A program made the translations under genes and the position numbers. Positions 42,569 to 51,235 of a DNA stretch of 64,000 bases are shown in pieces. The stretch comes from Calothrix sp. PCC 7103. Its GTDB lineage: Bacteria; Cyanobacteriota; Cyanobacteriia; Cyanobacteriales; Nostocaceae. The notes beneath the pieces were generated by a model. That model made no database searches. It was not told the DNA's origin and was given only the letters and a program-made list of their open reading frames with translations. The stretch spans positions 353,534-417,533 of the forward strand of contig NZ_KB217483.1 in the NCBI RefSeq assembly GCF_000331305.1. The letters run 5' to 3'. How positions within the stretch are numbered: the first letter of the stretch is position 1; each line of letters starts with the position of its first letter.

Positions 42569-43700
42569 AAAAGGTATTTTTCGGTACAACAATGCTGCTG
42601 GGTTGGGATGTCAAAGTTCCTATTTGTGGTTTAATTCCAAGCTGCCCATTCACGCGGTTTTGAGCAATATGTTGTTCATCTAAGCGAATTGCATCATGGA
42701 TTACATCGCGCGTTGGTTGTTCGTCGAAAAGAGTAACCAAAAGTTTGCTAATGTCAGCGTATCCTTTAGCAGCACTTAATTCTAGCCACAGTCTGTTAAA
42801 TTCTCTAATCCAGACTACAAACTCATGGTAAGCTTTGGGATTTTCCCAGCGTTCACCTAAATCTTCTGGTACATTGTTTACTGGATTCCATACTTGGAGG
42901 CGTTTCCCTTGCTGTCGAGCAATAGTGATTGCAATACCTTGAAGAATTGCGGCAACCGCTTCTCCCACAGATTCCTGTCCTTGATAGTGCATTGCGGCGA
43001 GCGTGCTGAGGACAATACTAGCAGGCGCCAAATCGGGTTTATTTTTAAAGGCTACGTCTCGATGTCTTTTTAAAAGTTGTACCGCGCACTTTAGCGGAGG
43101 CTTCTGTTCTAAAGTCTCCTGAAGCGGCAGTGGTTCAGCATGGTCTAGATTACGAGATGATACTTTTGCCTCCGAATTAAACCATTGAATATAGGCTCTT
43201 GAGTTACTATCTTTCCAGCCCTTTGTTTCTCTATCTGGAATCCGAATTTGTCCTTCACCTAGTACACTGTTTGAGCAGGCGGGTACGATATCCAGATGGA
43301 AGTCATGTGCGTAAATTAATTTAATACAACGGTTTCCCCGTTCCATTCTTTTAGCGTAGTCTTCGTGCTGCCGAATTCTATACTCAACTTTAGATAATAA
43401 GTCAATTGGGCAAATTGTCCACCAATCAATTAAGAGTTCACATACGAAGTCCAAATCATACTCTTCTTTACCAATCGGTTTGTTCGTAGTTCCCATTGGC
43501 AACGAACCTTGAGGGTACAGTATCGGACGGTATGGAGCAAGAATTGAGCTTTTGTCTTCCAACCATTTTCCAACCGCCTGATAATGACTTTCAGCCAAAT
43601 TGTATTGAGTTACTGTGAGTTGCAGTTTGCGACAAATATTTTCAAGGATTTTGTCCAATCTAGTTACAAATAGTGCATCTGTTCTACGTACTGATTGCAT
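42558..43700 (-). CDS. CD-NTase (cyclic-oligonucleotide synthase) of CBASS
   Basis: A 380-aa nucleotidyltransferase. GSLPMGTT (residues 65-72) is the nucleotide-binding GS motif; EYDLDFVC gives Asp82 and Asp84, and DFHLDIVPA gives Asp137, the three metal ligands of the pol-beta-like fold. The remaining helical domain is typical of the bacterial CD-NTase family. The enzyme makes a cyclic nucleotide upon phage infection, which activates the patatin. The product identity cannot be predicted by eye. It is preceded by a STAS-like gene 28 bp upstream. Confidence 0.88.
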   Translation of the reverse strand: MQSVRRTDALFVTRLDKILENICRKLQLTVTQYNLAESHYQAVGKWLEDKSSILAPYRPILYPQGSLPMGTTNKPIGKEEYDLDFVCELLIDWWTICPIDLLSKVEYRIRQHEDYAKRMERGNRCIKLIYAHDFHLDIVPACSNSVLGEGQIRIPDRETKGWKDSNSRAYIQWFNSEAKVSSRNLDHAEPLPLQETLEQKPPLKCAVQLLKRHRDVAFKNKPDLAPASIVLSTLAAMHYQGQESVGEAVAAILQGIAITIARQQGKRLQVWNPVNNVPEDLGERWENPKAYHEFVVWIREFNRLWLELSAAKGYADISKLLVTLFDEQPTRDVIHDAIRLDEQHIAQNRVNGQLGIKPQIGTLTSQPSSIVVPKNTFYGQ

Positions 43701-43728
43701 TATTTATTAAGTCTCCTATTTTATACAG

Positions 43729-44304
43729 TTACGTTTTCCATTGCCAGAAGTGGTAGATGTACTGCAAACCCTGATTTGTAATCTCGTGTTCACGCCGTAC
43801 AAGGTGTAGATTGTACAGACGCTTTAAGCGATTGCTCGCTGTGTTAACTTCAAGTTGTTTAATTGTCCCTAACTCTGGAGCTGTTAGGCTATTACGATGT
43901 GACAAAAGTTCTAAAGTCTCCCGGAGACTAGGTTCCAATTGACCAATACATTGCCAAACATTGTTAGGTTCAACCGCCAAAAATGCTAGTTTTAGTTGCC
44001 GAAACTTAATAATTGAATTTAGGTTGATAATCGAATCCTCGGTTAAATTGTCAAGCAAAATCGAACGCTCTCCAAAATTACCGGACACGATTTCCTCACC
44101 AAGGCGAACGATTGTTTCGTCCGCAAACGAAGCATCCATCAATTGGTTTGGGGGGAATGAAAGTATCAGTGCTTGTCCTTCATCTAACGCTTGTAGCCTC
44201 GCCTTTAATACTTGATAAGCTTGCTCGCCGTGTTGCCGGGTGAGAAATAGCCTTTCTGAAATACCAAGGTCACGACCAAGCGTTGCCATGTCTTGGTGTT
44301 CCAT
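43729..44304 (-). CDS. STAS-like (DUF4325) plus winged-helix protein
   Basis: A 191-aa two-part protein. The N-terminal 120 residues hold an alpha/beta domain with LILSFPPNQLMDASFADETIVRLGEEIV, reminiscent of the STAS-like DUF4325 fold (FxxVxxxDxSFADExVxxL). The C-terminus, LELLSHRNSLTAPELGTIKQLEVNTASNRLKRLYNLHLVRRE, is a winged helix. DUF4325 proteins commonly occur beside a GHKL ATPase, as here. It is 28 bp before the CD-NTase, in the same direction. An anti-sigma/anti-anti-sigma-like switch for CBASS is an inference. Confidence 0.75.
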   Translation of the reverse strand: MEHQDMATLGRDLGISERLFLTRQHGEQAYQVLKARLQALDEGQALILSFPPNQLMDASFADETIVRLGEEIVSGNFGERSILLDNLTEDSIINLNSIIKFRQLKLAFLAVEPNNVWQCIGQLEPSLRETLELLSHRNSLTAPELGTIKQLEVNTASNRLKRLYNLHLVRREHEITNQGLQYIYHFWQWKT

Positions 44305-44327
44305 TATTCTAACTTTTCACTTGTGAT

Positions 44328-44356
44328 TTGTGACCGTTCACAAATTTGTTGTGAAC
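44328..44356. promoter_or_regulatory. Overlapping GTGA/TCAC palindromes, candidate operator
   Basis: TTGTGA-CCGT-TCACAA (44328-44343) and GTTCAC-AAATTTGTT-GTGAAC (44336-44356) share a half-site. They lie in the 82-bp gap between the GHKL ATPase gene and the STAS-like/winged-helix gene, just upstream of the latter's start. The layout suggests a cooperative operator. Confidence 0.6.
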
Positions 44357-44386
44357 TGTTTTAATTATGACACAGATTTTTTAAAT

Positions 44387-45307
44387 TTACATGGGGGCGC
44401 GAAATTCTACAGCGATTTGAGTGCCACGAAGATAAGCTAACTTTTGGTGCCCTTTAGTTTTGCTGGCGCCTAAGCTCTTGACAGCTGCTGTTTCAGATCG
44501 TACCCAAAGATAACCTTGTGCATTAGAAGCATGTTCTTCCACTGTATGTAAACCTAATCCACCGCGACCTGTTGCTCTAGATGTTCGTTGACCGCTTAAT
44601 GCTTCTTGTATGTACTCTAAAGGTTCGTGCTTAATTTCTCCATAGCGAGAAATTAAACTTTGGCGTATCCCACATCCCATATCGCCAACTGCCAAACGCA
44701 CGGCTACTTGCTTTTGGGAAGTCATCTCATATTTTTGGATAAGTATGCACCCACAGTTATCTTCACTATGTTCATAGACATTTGAACATAATTCACTGAT
44801 GACTCGCAGAAGATTTTGCAGGTCTGGAAACTTTAGCCAATTAGTAAAAATGTTCTCTGCTCTCTCGACTATGGCTGTAACATCAGAAGGAGATTGAATA
44901 ATTGTCAGTTCAAGTAAATTAGGTGTGTTTGAATTTCGGCTCCAATCTTCGTCAAAAGCATCAATTGGCTGCAACCAATCACCACTTATATTAAAGATGT
45001 TCATACGTTTGAGATACAAATATAGATTATTATGAAGTTTTTTTAACTTAACTGGACGTTTTGATATACTGCACAGGTAACGGGCGGCTAACACTAAAGC
45101 GATTGCGCCGTATGGATTTATAAATGCGACAATTCCCATATCAAATATGTATTGATCCGTCTTTGGAGCTTTAGTCACTAAGCAATAAAACTTTTCTACA
45201 TCTTCAACATTAGCTCCAAAAACGTTGGGCACAGCAAGTGTATAGTTTAAATCTGTCTTTATCTCTGATACTAATACACAATTTGATAATGGCGAATTTT
45301 CCTTCAT
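44387..45307 (-). CDS. GHKL-type ATPase, STAS-like partner
   Basis: The frame opens with TTG 45340; ATG 45307 gives 306 aa. The C-terminal half is a GHKL ATPase: an N box in ISELCSNVYEHSED, a G1 box AVGDMGCGI and a G2 box TGRGGLGLHTVEEHA. The N-terminal half is a separate alpha/beta domain with LSDAFDE-like loops and no obvious phosphorylation site, so it is not a typical histidine kinase. Such ATPases pair with STAS-like partners in switch modules. It starts the CBASS-linked gene block. Confidence 0.8.
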   Translation of the reverse strand: MKENSPLSNCVLVSEIKTDLNYTLAVPNVFGANVEDVEKFYCLVTKAPKTDQYIFDMGIVAFINPYGAIALVLAARYLCSISKRPVKLKKLHNNLYLYLKRMNIFNISGDWLQPIDAFDEDWSRNSNTPNLLELTIIQSPSDVTAIVERAENIFTNWLKFPDLQNLLRVISELCSNVYEHSEDNCGCILIQKYEMTSQKQVAVRLAVGDMGCGIRQSLISRYGEIKHEPLEYIQEALSGQRTSRATGRGGLGLHTVEEHASNAQGYLWVRSETAAVKSLGASKTKGHQKLAYLRGTQIAVEFRAPM

Positions 45308-45627
45308 TAGAGTTTTTATTAAGCTTTTATCTAACCGCAAAATTAGATTATAAGCCTACAAACGTTTTATATAAATAGAAACTTGACATTAAATATTTTG
45401 TTTTTATGTAAACAAAACTTTAATAATCTAATAATATTGTTACAATTGCAAACTAAATTATTGTTTTAGGAGGTATGAACATTAGGAATGTACAATCAGG
45501 CAGAATATGAAAAATACGTCGTTTGACATTCAGAAGCACTGGCAATTTATGTCACTTCTGTTATGGACATACTTACTCAGTCAGTAGTTTTTGATACCCT
45601 AGTCACAAAACATACACGTGTGCGGTG

Positions 45628-46079
45628 GGTGGATATTTACACGATTATATCCCTTTTTACTTTGCTCCACGTTCACCTATGCTGTATACAATTAACAGAG
45701 GTAATGTTGAAGGATACGCAGAAGGGCAAAATCCTATTCTTCATATAGTCACAGAAGCAGAAATAATATCGGCTAACAATGCGCGTTTTTGCTTTTACTG
45801 ATGGTCATGCGGTAATGGACTATAGCGAATTTTATGATGACCTTCAATTTTTAAACATGATAGATTGGGAAATTATGCAGGCAAGGTACTGGAACAACAC
45901 GCTCTTAAGATGGTGATAGAAGGTGCCGACGGCAAGCTGAGTTTTTAGTGCATTAACTCTGTCCTTGGGCACTAATTACAGAGATTGAAGTTATAAATAA
46001 TACAGTACAGTCACAAGTTGAGCAAATATTACAAAACTTTAACACCAAACATAAAAACAGGTGGTATAAAATAAATTAA
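45628..46079 (+). pseudogene. darT: Decayed darT (DNA ADP-ribosyltransferase toxin)
   Basis: Three frames joined give a DarT-like protein. GGYLHDYIPFYFAPRSPMLYTINRGNVEGYAEGQNPILHIV comes first, then, after a one-base shift near 45797, FTDGHAVMDYSEFYDDLQFLNMIDWEIMQARYWNNT. After another shift, DGDRRCRRQAEFLVH is followed by a TAA stop, then CPWALITEIEVINNTVQSQVEQIL. PFYFAPRSPM, RRQAEFLVH and CPW are DarT hallmarks. Two frameshifts, one nonsense codon and a missing N-terminus show that the gene is dead. The cognate darG was not found. Confidence 0.85.
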
Positions 46080-46157
46080 GTAGCTATGAAATGATACTTA
46101 ACAGTAACCATGTATCACTACCAGTTGCCGTAAAACCGACCAATAATAAAAGTCACG

Positions 46158-46258
46158 TCAGAAAGTCCAGAATATATCCATGCAGAAAAACCAACCATCG
46201 ACCAGCTAGTGAGTATGGGTTTGCAGTATATACTGAGTGATAAATTCAACCATCCTTG
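46158..46258 (+). pseudogene. Short fragment resembling a type I restriction subunit N-terminus
   Basis: SESPEYIHAEKPTIDQLVSMGLQYILSDKFNHP is read until a TGA at 46256-46258. EKPTIDQLVSMGLQYI resembles the N-terminal motif of HsdR-type subunits. The fragment has no start codon and ends early, so it may be debris from the same decay event that destroyed darT. The resemblance is short and could be chance. Confidence 0.3.
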
Positions 46259-46345
46259 AAGTAGAAGCCTCTACTTTCAAAGCTCTGATTCGCTCATAAG
46301 GGAGCAGGTTGTTTACAATGTCTCTAATAAGACAATGTAAAACAT

Positions 46346-49300
46346 ATGTTACCTACCGTATTTAAAACCTGTGTACCTAGAGAAGAAATATTAGCAGGGG
46401 AATTATCCCTAGATTTGTTTGCCGCGAAATTGCGGTTGGTTGTAGAGGGGAAAGCACCTCACGTCTATCAAGACCCTACTACTTTTTTTGCAAATACTTT
46501 TGCTACTGATGGTTTGAAAACCCTGATTGCAGAAGTTTTTGGGCGCCTAGTTGGCACGAAAGCAGGTTCACCTATAATTCGTCTAGAAACCAGTTTTGGC
46601 GGTGGTAAGACACATGATGAAATCGCTTTATGGCATATTGCCAAAAATGGGCGCTCTATACCAGGGTTAGAACGGTTTGTTGATTTAATGTGGGTTCCTG
46701 ACCGGACAATACAGGTTGCAGCTATTGCTTGTCAAGATTTAGACCCGGTTAACGGTGTTTATCATGCTGATACAGGTATTACTACTTATACGCTTTGGGG
46801 AGAAATTGCTTATCAAATTGCTGGTATCGCTGGGTATAGTTTGTTAAAAGGTTCTGATGAGCAGCGTGTTAGTCCTGGTACTGTAGTTCTAGAAAGAATT
46901 ATTCAAAATGAACCGACTGTTATTATCCTTGATGAAATCGCTCGACATTTACGCGCGGCTAAAGCTACGGTAATTGGAAACAGCAATTTAGCACAGCAGG
47001 TTGTAGGTTTTCTATTCTCTTTAATGGATTTGGCAGCTGCTTGTAATAATTTAGTGTTCGTTTATACATTAGCATCTTCCTCAGACAGCTTTGGCGAAGA
47101 GACTACCGATATTCGTGAGGCAATTTTAGCATCCGCGCGCCAAGAGCGAGTTCTTAAGCCCAGTACTGATATTGAAATTTATAATATAGTTAAACAGCGA
47201 TTATTCAGTAGTATTGATGCAAGTGCTGCTGCTGAGTCAGCCAAAGAGTATTTACAAGTATATAAAGCCAGTAGAATTAACTTACCTGATGGTTGTAAAG
47301 ACGCGCGCTATGCAGACAACATTGCAGCGAGTTACCCGTTTCACCCAGAACTATTTAACTTGCTGACGAAAAAAATAGCCTCAATTCAAAATTTCCAACG
47401 TACTAGAGGTGCCTTACGATTATTTGCTAGAGTTATTCGTAATTTATGGTGTGATACCAAAACTTGGATACCGTTAATTCATCCTCATCATATTCCCCTT
47501 GGCGTCGAGGAAGAAGTTACAAGTGATTTAACGTCACGCTTGGAACGTCCGTTGATGCGAATACCCATTGTTGCGGATATTTACAACCCTGATGGCAGAG
47601 AAGCACATGCACAATTACAAGATGGAGAATGGACTGCTGCGGGGAAACCACCATTTTCGACTTGGGTCGCGCGCACGATATTTTTGCATTCTATCAACCA
47701 AGGAATAGTAGCGGGTATTCGACGCGCGGAATTAAATTTATCGTTACTGACACCAGGATTGGAAATTGGTTTTGTTGATATAGCGTTAGAAAGGTTATCC
47801 ACCGTTGCCTGGTATTTAGAGAATGATGCCATAACTTCGGTTGCCCGCTTTAAAGAAGAACCATCTATTAATAAAATAATTTCTGAAGAAAAAGCCCAAA
47901 TCGGTATTACTGAAGCAAAAGAAGACTTAAGAAATCGTCGTGATACGGTATTTGCTGAGAAGTATTTTAAAACAGTTTCGGCGCCGGAGTCAGCAGCAGA
48001 TGTTGATGATACCGCAGATAGTATTGCTTTGTGTTTAATAGATTTTCAGGAAGCGACTATTTCCACAACCACAGATGTAGCCCCTGATATAGTTGAACGT
48101 ATATTTAATAACACAGGAGAATCTGGTAAATTTCGTACCTACCGTAACCGCTTATTATTTTTAATCGCCAATAAAAACGAGCTAGACAGGGCAATTGATA
48201 ACGCTAGGGAATATCGCGCGATTCTGAACATACTAAACTCCCCCAACCGCTTGCAAGATTTATCAGAAAATCAACAGCAGCAACTCAAACAGAAAAAGGG
48301 AGAATTAGATTTAAGCGTGCGAATCTCCTTAACAAATGCTTACCGTCACCTATTTTACCCTGCTAATGACCCAGTAAAAGCAGCCAAAGGATTGATGCAC
48401 TACACCCTCCCTCCACAAGATGCAAGCGAGATGAAAGGTAAAAACAACCAACAGGAAGTAATATTAAAAGCGCTAAAAGACTGTCAAAAAATCCGTTCCG
48501 AAGAGGCGCCGCAATATGCACCTGCTTATATATTACAGAAAGTCTGGCTAGCAGGCTTAGACCATTGGTCAACAAAAGCACTCAAGGAAGCATTTGCGAA
48601 GGACTTGAGCTTAAATATACTGCTTGATGCCGATATATCCAAACTGCGAGATACCATCCGGCAAGGGTTACAAGGTGGACACTGGGATATGAAACTCGGC
48701 GAGAGAGTATATATTAAAACTGATGGCACCAACTTTAGCTTACCCGACACGATTGAATTTTCTGAAAGAATGGTGCTTTATCGTCGCGGTATTTTACAAC
48801 CACCAAAACCACGGGAAATAGAACTAGCTGCTCAAATAATGTCAAGCACTGAAAAAGCAAAACCTGTGCGTGTCAGGTGGAAAGCAACAGGCGCCTTAAC
48901 GGTTAAACTGTATCAAGATGAAAATTTAGTCCCTGGAGAATTTCGCCCGTCGGATGAACATGAAACTATTATAGGCGCCACTACCACCTTCAAAATCGTA
49001 GCCGACTATGGTAATGGGGAAACAGCCCAACAGGAAACTCAAGCAAAGCTAGTAACTTATGGTACAAATACAAACCCTACACCAAGTAGCAGCGAAGACC
49101 AGGGTGGCTTATGGGATAATGGCTCCATATTCACCAAACCCGAAGAATTTAACTTAGAGGGAACATTAAACACAGTCTTCAACCAACTAAGCGACTTAAT
49201 CCAAGATAATAAAGTCCAAGGTATAACAAGCGTGGAAATCTCAGTTTCCCAAGTGATGGACTACCGTAAGCTGATGACAGCGTTACCGTTATTCGTCAAA

Positions 49301-49576
49301 CTTCCCTTACAAATTGACCAAACAGCCACAATTAGCGCGGGTGAACAGTTTGTAAGATTAGAATATCAAGGCGCCATTAGAGGGTTTCAAGGTTTCCAGG
49401 GTGTTATTAACAGCTTATTAAACAGCCCAGATGCCAAAGCGGACGTGTCCATGAAACTGGAATTTAAATTTTTATCACCAGTGCAACCAGATGGCACAGA
49501 AATCGCTAATATCAAAAATGCGCTTAATCGTAACCCAGTTGAAAGACTGAGTTTAAGTGCAAAAGTGACATATTAG
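46346..49576 (+). CDS. DUF499-family ATPase (Hma-like defence system)
   Basis: A 1076-aa ATPase. Walker A SFGGGKTH lies at about residues 82-90, and the Walker B-like strand TVIILDEIARHLR at about 190-202. GLHHIAK-type helices follow, as in DUF499 proteins (pattern LETSFGGGKTHxxxALWH). The C-terminal half, about residues 850-1076, is mixed. DUF499 ATPases occur next to DUF1156 methylases and PLD-helicases in a defence gene set named Hma in the PADLOC catalogue. The system is first read here, and is followed by a small gene 24 bp downstream. The start ATG 46346 has no clear RBS. Confidence 0.85.
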   Translation: MLPTVFKTCVPREEILAGELSLDLFAAKLRLVVEGKAPHVYQDPTTFFANTFATDGLKTLIAEVFGRLVGTKAGSPIIRLETSFGGGKTHDEIALWHIAKNGRSIPGLERFVDLMWVPDRTIQVAAIACQDLDPVNGVYHADTGITTYTLWGEIAYQIAGIAGYSLLKGSDEQRVSPGTVVLERIIQNEPTVIILDEIARHLRAAKATVIGNSNLAQQVVGFLFSLMDLAAACNNLVFVYTLASSSDSFGEETTDIREAILASARQERVLKPSTDIEIYNIVKQRLFSSIDASAAAESAKEYLQVYKASRINLPDGCKDARYADNIAASYPFHPELFNLLTKKIASIQNFQRTRGALRLFARVIRNLWCDTKTWIPLIHPHHIPLGVEEEVTSDLTSRLERPLMRIPIVADIYNPDGREAHAQLQDGEWTAAGKPPFSTWVARTIFLHSINQGIVAGIRRAELNLSLLTPGLEIGFVDIALERLSTVAWYLENDAITSVARFKEEPSINKIISEEKAQIGITEAKEDLRNRRDTVFAEKYFKTVSAPESAADVDDTADSIALCLIDFQEATISTTTDVAPDIVERIFNNTGESGKFRTYRNRLLFLIANKNELDRAIDNAREYRAILNILNSPNRLQDLSENQQQQLKQKKGELDLSVRISLTNAYRHLFYPANDPVKAAKGLMHYTLPPQDASEMKGKNNQQEVILKALKDCQKIRSEEAPQYAPAYILQKVWLAGLDHWSTKALKEAFAKDLSLNILLDADISKLRDTIRQGLQGGHWDMKLGERVYIKTDGTNFSLPDTIEFSERMVLYRRGILQPPKPREIELAAQIMSSTEKAKPVRVRWKATGALTVKLYQDENLVPGEFRPSDEHETIIGATTTFKIVADYGNGETAQQETQAKLVTYGTNTNPTPSSSEDQGGLWDNGSIFTKPEEFNLEGTLNTVFNQLSDLIQDNKVQGITSVEISVSQVMDYRKLMTALPLFVKLPLQIDQTATISAGEQFVRLEYQGAIRGFQGFQGVINSLLNSPDAKADVSMKLEFKFLSPVQPDGTEIANIKNALNRNPVERLSLSAKVTY

Positions 49577-49600
49577 GTTCATACACAGCTAAAAACCAAC

Positions 49601-50029
49601 ATGCAAGAGTTCCAACTGCGCGTAGTTCCAACAGATAACAATAACTTTGCTCTGGAACTATACCAGTGTGCTTACAAAAAAGCTGGAGAAAAAAAGCGCC
49701 CAAGTGCCAAACGCATTGGGCGCCTAAAAGGCAATGCGCTCGTGCAAGCAAGGCAAGCAATCTACGATTGTTTAAAGGCGAACAATTATGACCCAAAGAC
49801 TCTTAGTAACGGGCGCCAAACCCCCTATACATTAGATGAGGAATCAGGGACTAATTTGGCGTTGTTATTTCAGACTTTGCAACCACTCTCTAAGCCTGAA
49901 CGTATTGCTAATATTACTAAGGGAATTTTAGCGATGGGGAATGAAGAGTCACATTACTGGTTTGCGAAGATTAGTAACGGTAAACGTAGTCAAGCTTTGA
50001 AGGCTATTCGTGTATTGCTGGGTGACTAA
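49601..50029 (+). CDS. Small protein coupled to the DUF499 ATPase, unknown
   Basis: A 142-aa basic protein starting 24 bp after the ATPase. Segments LRVVPTDNNNFALELYQCAYKK and KRIGRLKGNALVQARQAIYDCLKANNYDPKTL suggest a small alpha/beta domain followed by helices that end in YWFAKISNGKRSQALKAIRVLLGD. Positions next to DUF499 genes suggest a Hma accessory. No family is recognised with confidence. Confidence 0.55.
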   Translation: MQEFQLRVVPTDNNNFALELYQCAYKKAGEKKRPSAKRIGRLKGNALVQARQAIYDCLKANNYDPKTLSNGRQTPYTLDEESGTNLALLFQTLQPLSKPERIANITKGILAMGNEESHYWFAKISNGKRSQALKAIRVLLGD

Positions 50030-50067
50030 TGGCAACGGATACAACGGATGTAACGGATAGTAAGTAG

Positions 50068-50117
50068 GTTGGGTGGAGGCTCTGCGTTTACGTAGTACGC
50101 CGTAGGCGCAACCCAAC
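50068..50117. repeat. Intergenic inverted repeat GTTGGGT/ACCCAAC
   Basis: GTTGGGT (50068-50074) pairs with ACCCAAC (50111-50117), with a 36-nt spacer that itself can fold (TACG-TAGTA-CGCCGTA). Such elements are common in cyanobacterial intergenic DNA. It lies between convergent genes and could end both transcripts. A second dispersed-type stretch (GCGCAGAGGGCACAGAGAGC) follows near 50153. The rest of this 315-bp gap holds nothing convincing. Confidence 0.5.
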
Positions 50118-50344
50118 AACCTGTTGAAAGTAAAGATTTTTACCTTATTTGGCGCAGAGGGCACAGAGAGCAGAGATTAAGAGATTTTACGTTGGCGCCT
50201 CTTTTGGACAAAATTAATGATATAAAGCAGTAGGTATGACAAAGGAAACTAAACGTACTTCAATAATTTCGTAGGGAGTAGTCTACACTTTTACAAAACA
50301 CAACCAAACTAAAAAATTGGCAGCTTTCACGCACAATTAAATAA

Positions 50345-51229
50345 TCACTCATCAAAATTATTTTCTAAATTTAAATTTGAAATATTCATTACGACTTGGT
50401 TTTCTGAAGGATGTTTGAAGTGAGGTTGGTTAATTGAAGGACATAAATAATCAAAGGAGCTATCAGTATGTTCTAATCGTAAATTACGAGGCGCATTTAA
50501 TGCAATAACAGCATCTCCTATTTTTTCACAACGTTTACAGTCACATGCTTTTTCACCCATTGCTAAAATTTCCTTCAAATTAGAGGCAATATTTAAAAAC
50601 CCTCTTGTATTTGTATTTCTAGGTAATTGTGACGCTACGTTAAGTAATTGCTCTACCTCGTCGCGATAGTGTACTAAAATAAATTGGTCAATTTGACATT
50701 GGCTTCGACAGGTTTTTGTATCCCGAAACTCTAGAAGAAACTTTTTAAAACCTGGTTCTGGATTGTCATAATCAACATCTAACTGTACAAGGGCACGCGC
50801 GCACGAAGTTAAATCATTTGTATTCTTAAATTTTGTTTTAATAACTAAATTAAAACGCTTGATATAAATTGCTAAAAGTGATATAGCTTTCTCTTTATCT
50901 TTCGGGTTAGAGAAATTTAGTTGACGGTCATTAAAAAGCTGCGGAATAACTTGTAAAATAGCTTTTAGCTCACTTCCCTTAAACTTATTACTCCATAATG
51001 CAAAAGCATCTCCTATAGTATTGATACCACCCATCTTCAAAACAAAATAAAAAGATATTATATTTACAAGATAACTACGTTTAATTTCCATTTGAACGTA
51101 GTTAGATATATAAAGCTCTTTTTTATTCAGTTGAATATATAAGTACTGTTGATATACTTGTGTAGAAAGTAATAGTGACCGCATTACTGAGGTATCTAAA
51201 AAGTATCCCTGAATCGGCGCCTCTGACAT
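50345..51229 (-). CDS. PIN-like protein with a Cys cluster, inside the Hma-like island
   Basis: A 294-aa protein. YFLDTSVMRSLLL gives an N-terminal PIN-type Asp, IKRSYLVN follows, and the C-terminal IGDAVIALNAPRNLRLEHTDSSFDYLCPSI looks like the acidic PIN core with the motif that reads D-A-V-I-A. CDCKRC near residue 230 is a Cys cluster. The middle is helical. It may be a nuclease toxin. Its gene runs against the flanking Hma-like genes and starts six bases after the stop of the next small gene, so they form an operon. Confidence 0.6.
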   Translation of the reverse strand: MSEAPIQGYFLDTSVMRSLLLSTQVYQQYLYIQLNKKELYISNYVQMEIKRSYLVNIISFYFVLKMGGINTIGDAFALWSNKFKGSELKAILQVIPQLFNDRQLNFSNPKDKEKAISLLAIYIKRFNLVIKTKFKNTNDLTSCARALVQLDVDYDNPEPGFKKFLLEFRDTKTCRSQCQIDQFILVHYRDEVEQLLNVASQLPRNTNTRGFLNIASNLKEILAMGEKACDCKRCEKIGDAVIALNAPRNLRLEHTDSSFDYLCPSINQPHFKHPSENQVVMNISNLNLENNFDE

Positions 51230-51235
51230 ATTTTA

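Noticed and set aside
44387-45307. GHKL protein as a sensor histidine kinase
   Set aside because: The ATPase boxes are present, but no dimerisation helix with a phosphorylatable His and no sensor region is visible. The STAS-like partner fits a switch ATPase better.
45563-45748. 61-aa plus-strand ORF as a real gene
   Set aside because: Its frame is out of register with the DarT blocks, which explain the same DNA much better as a pseudogene.
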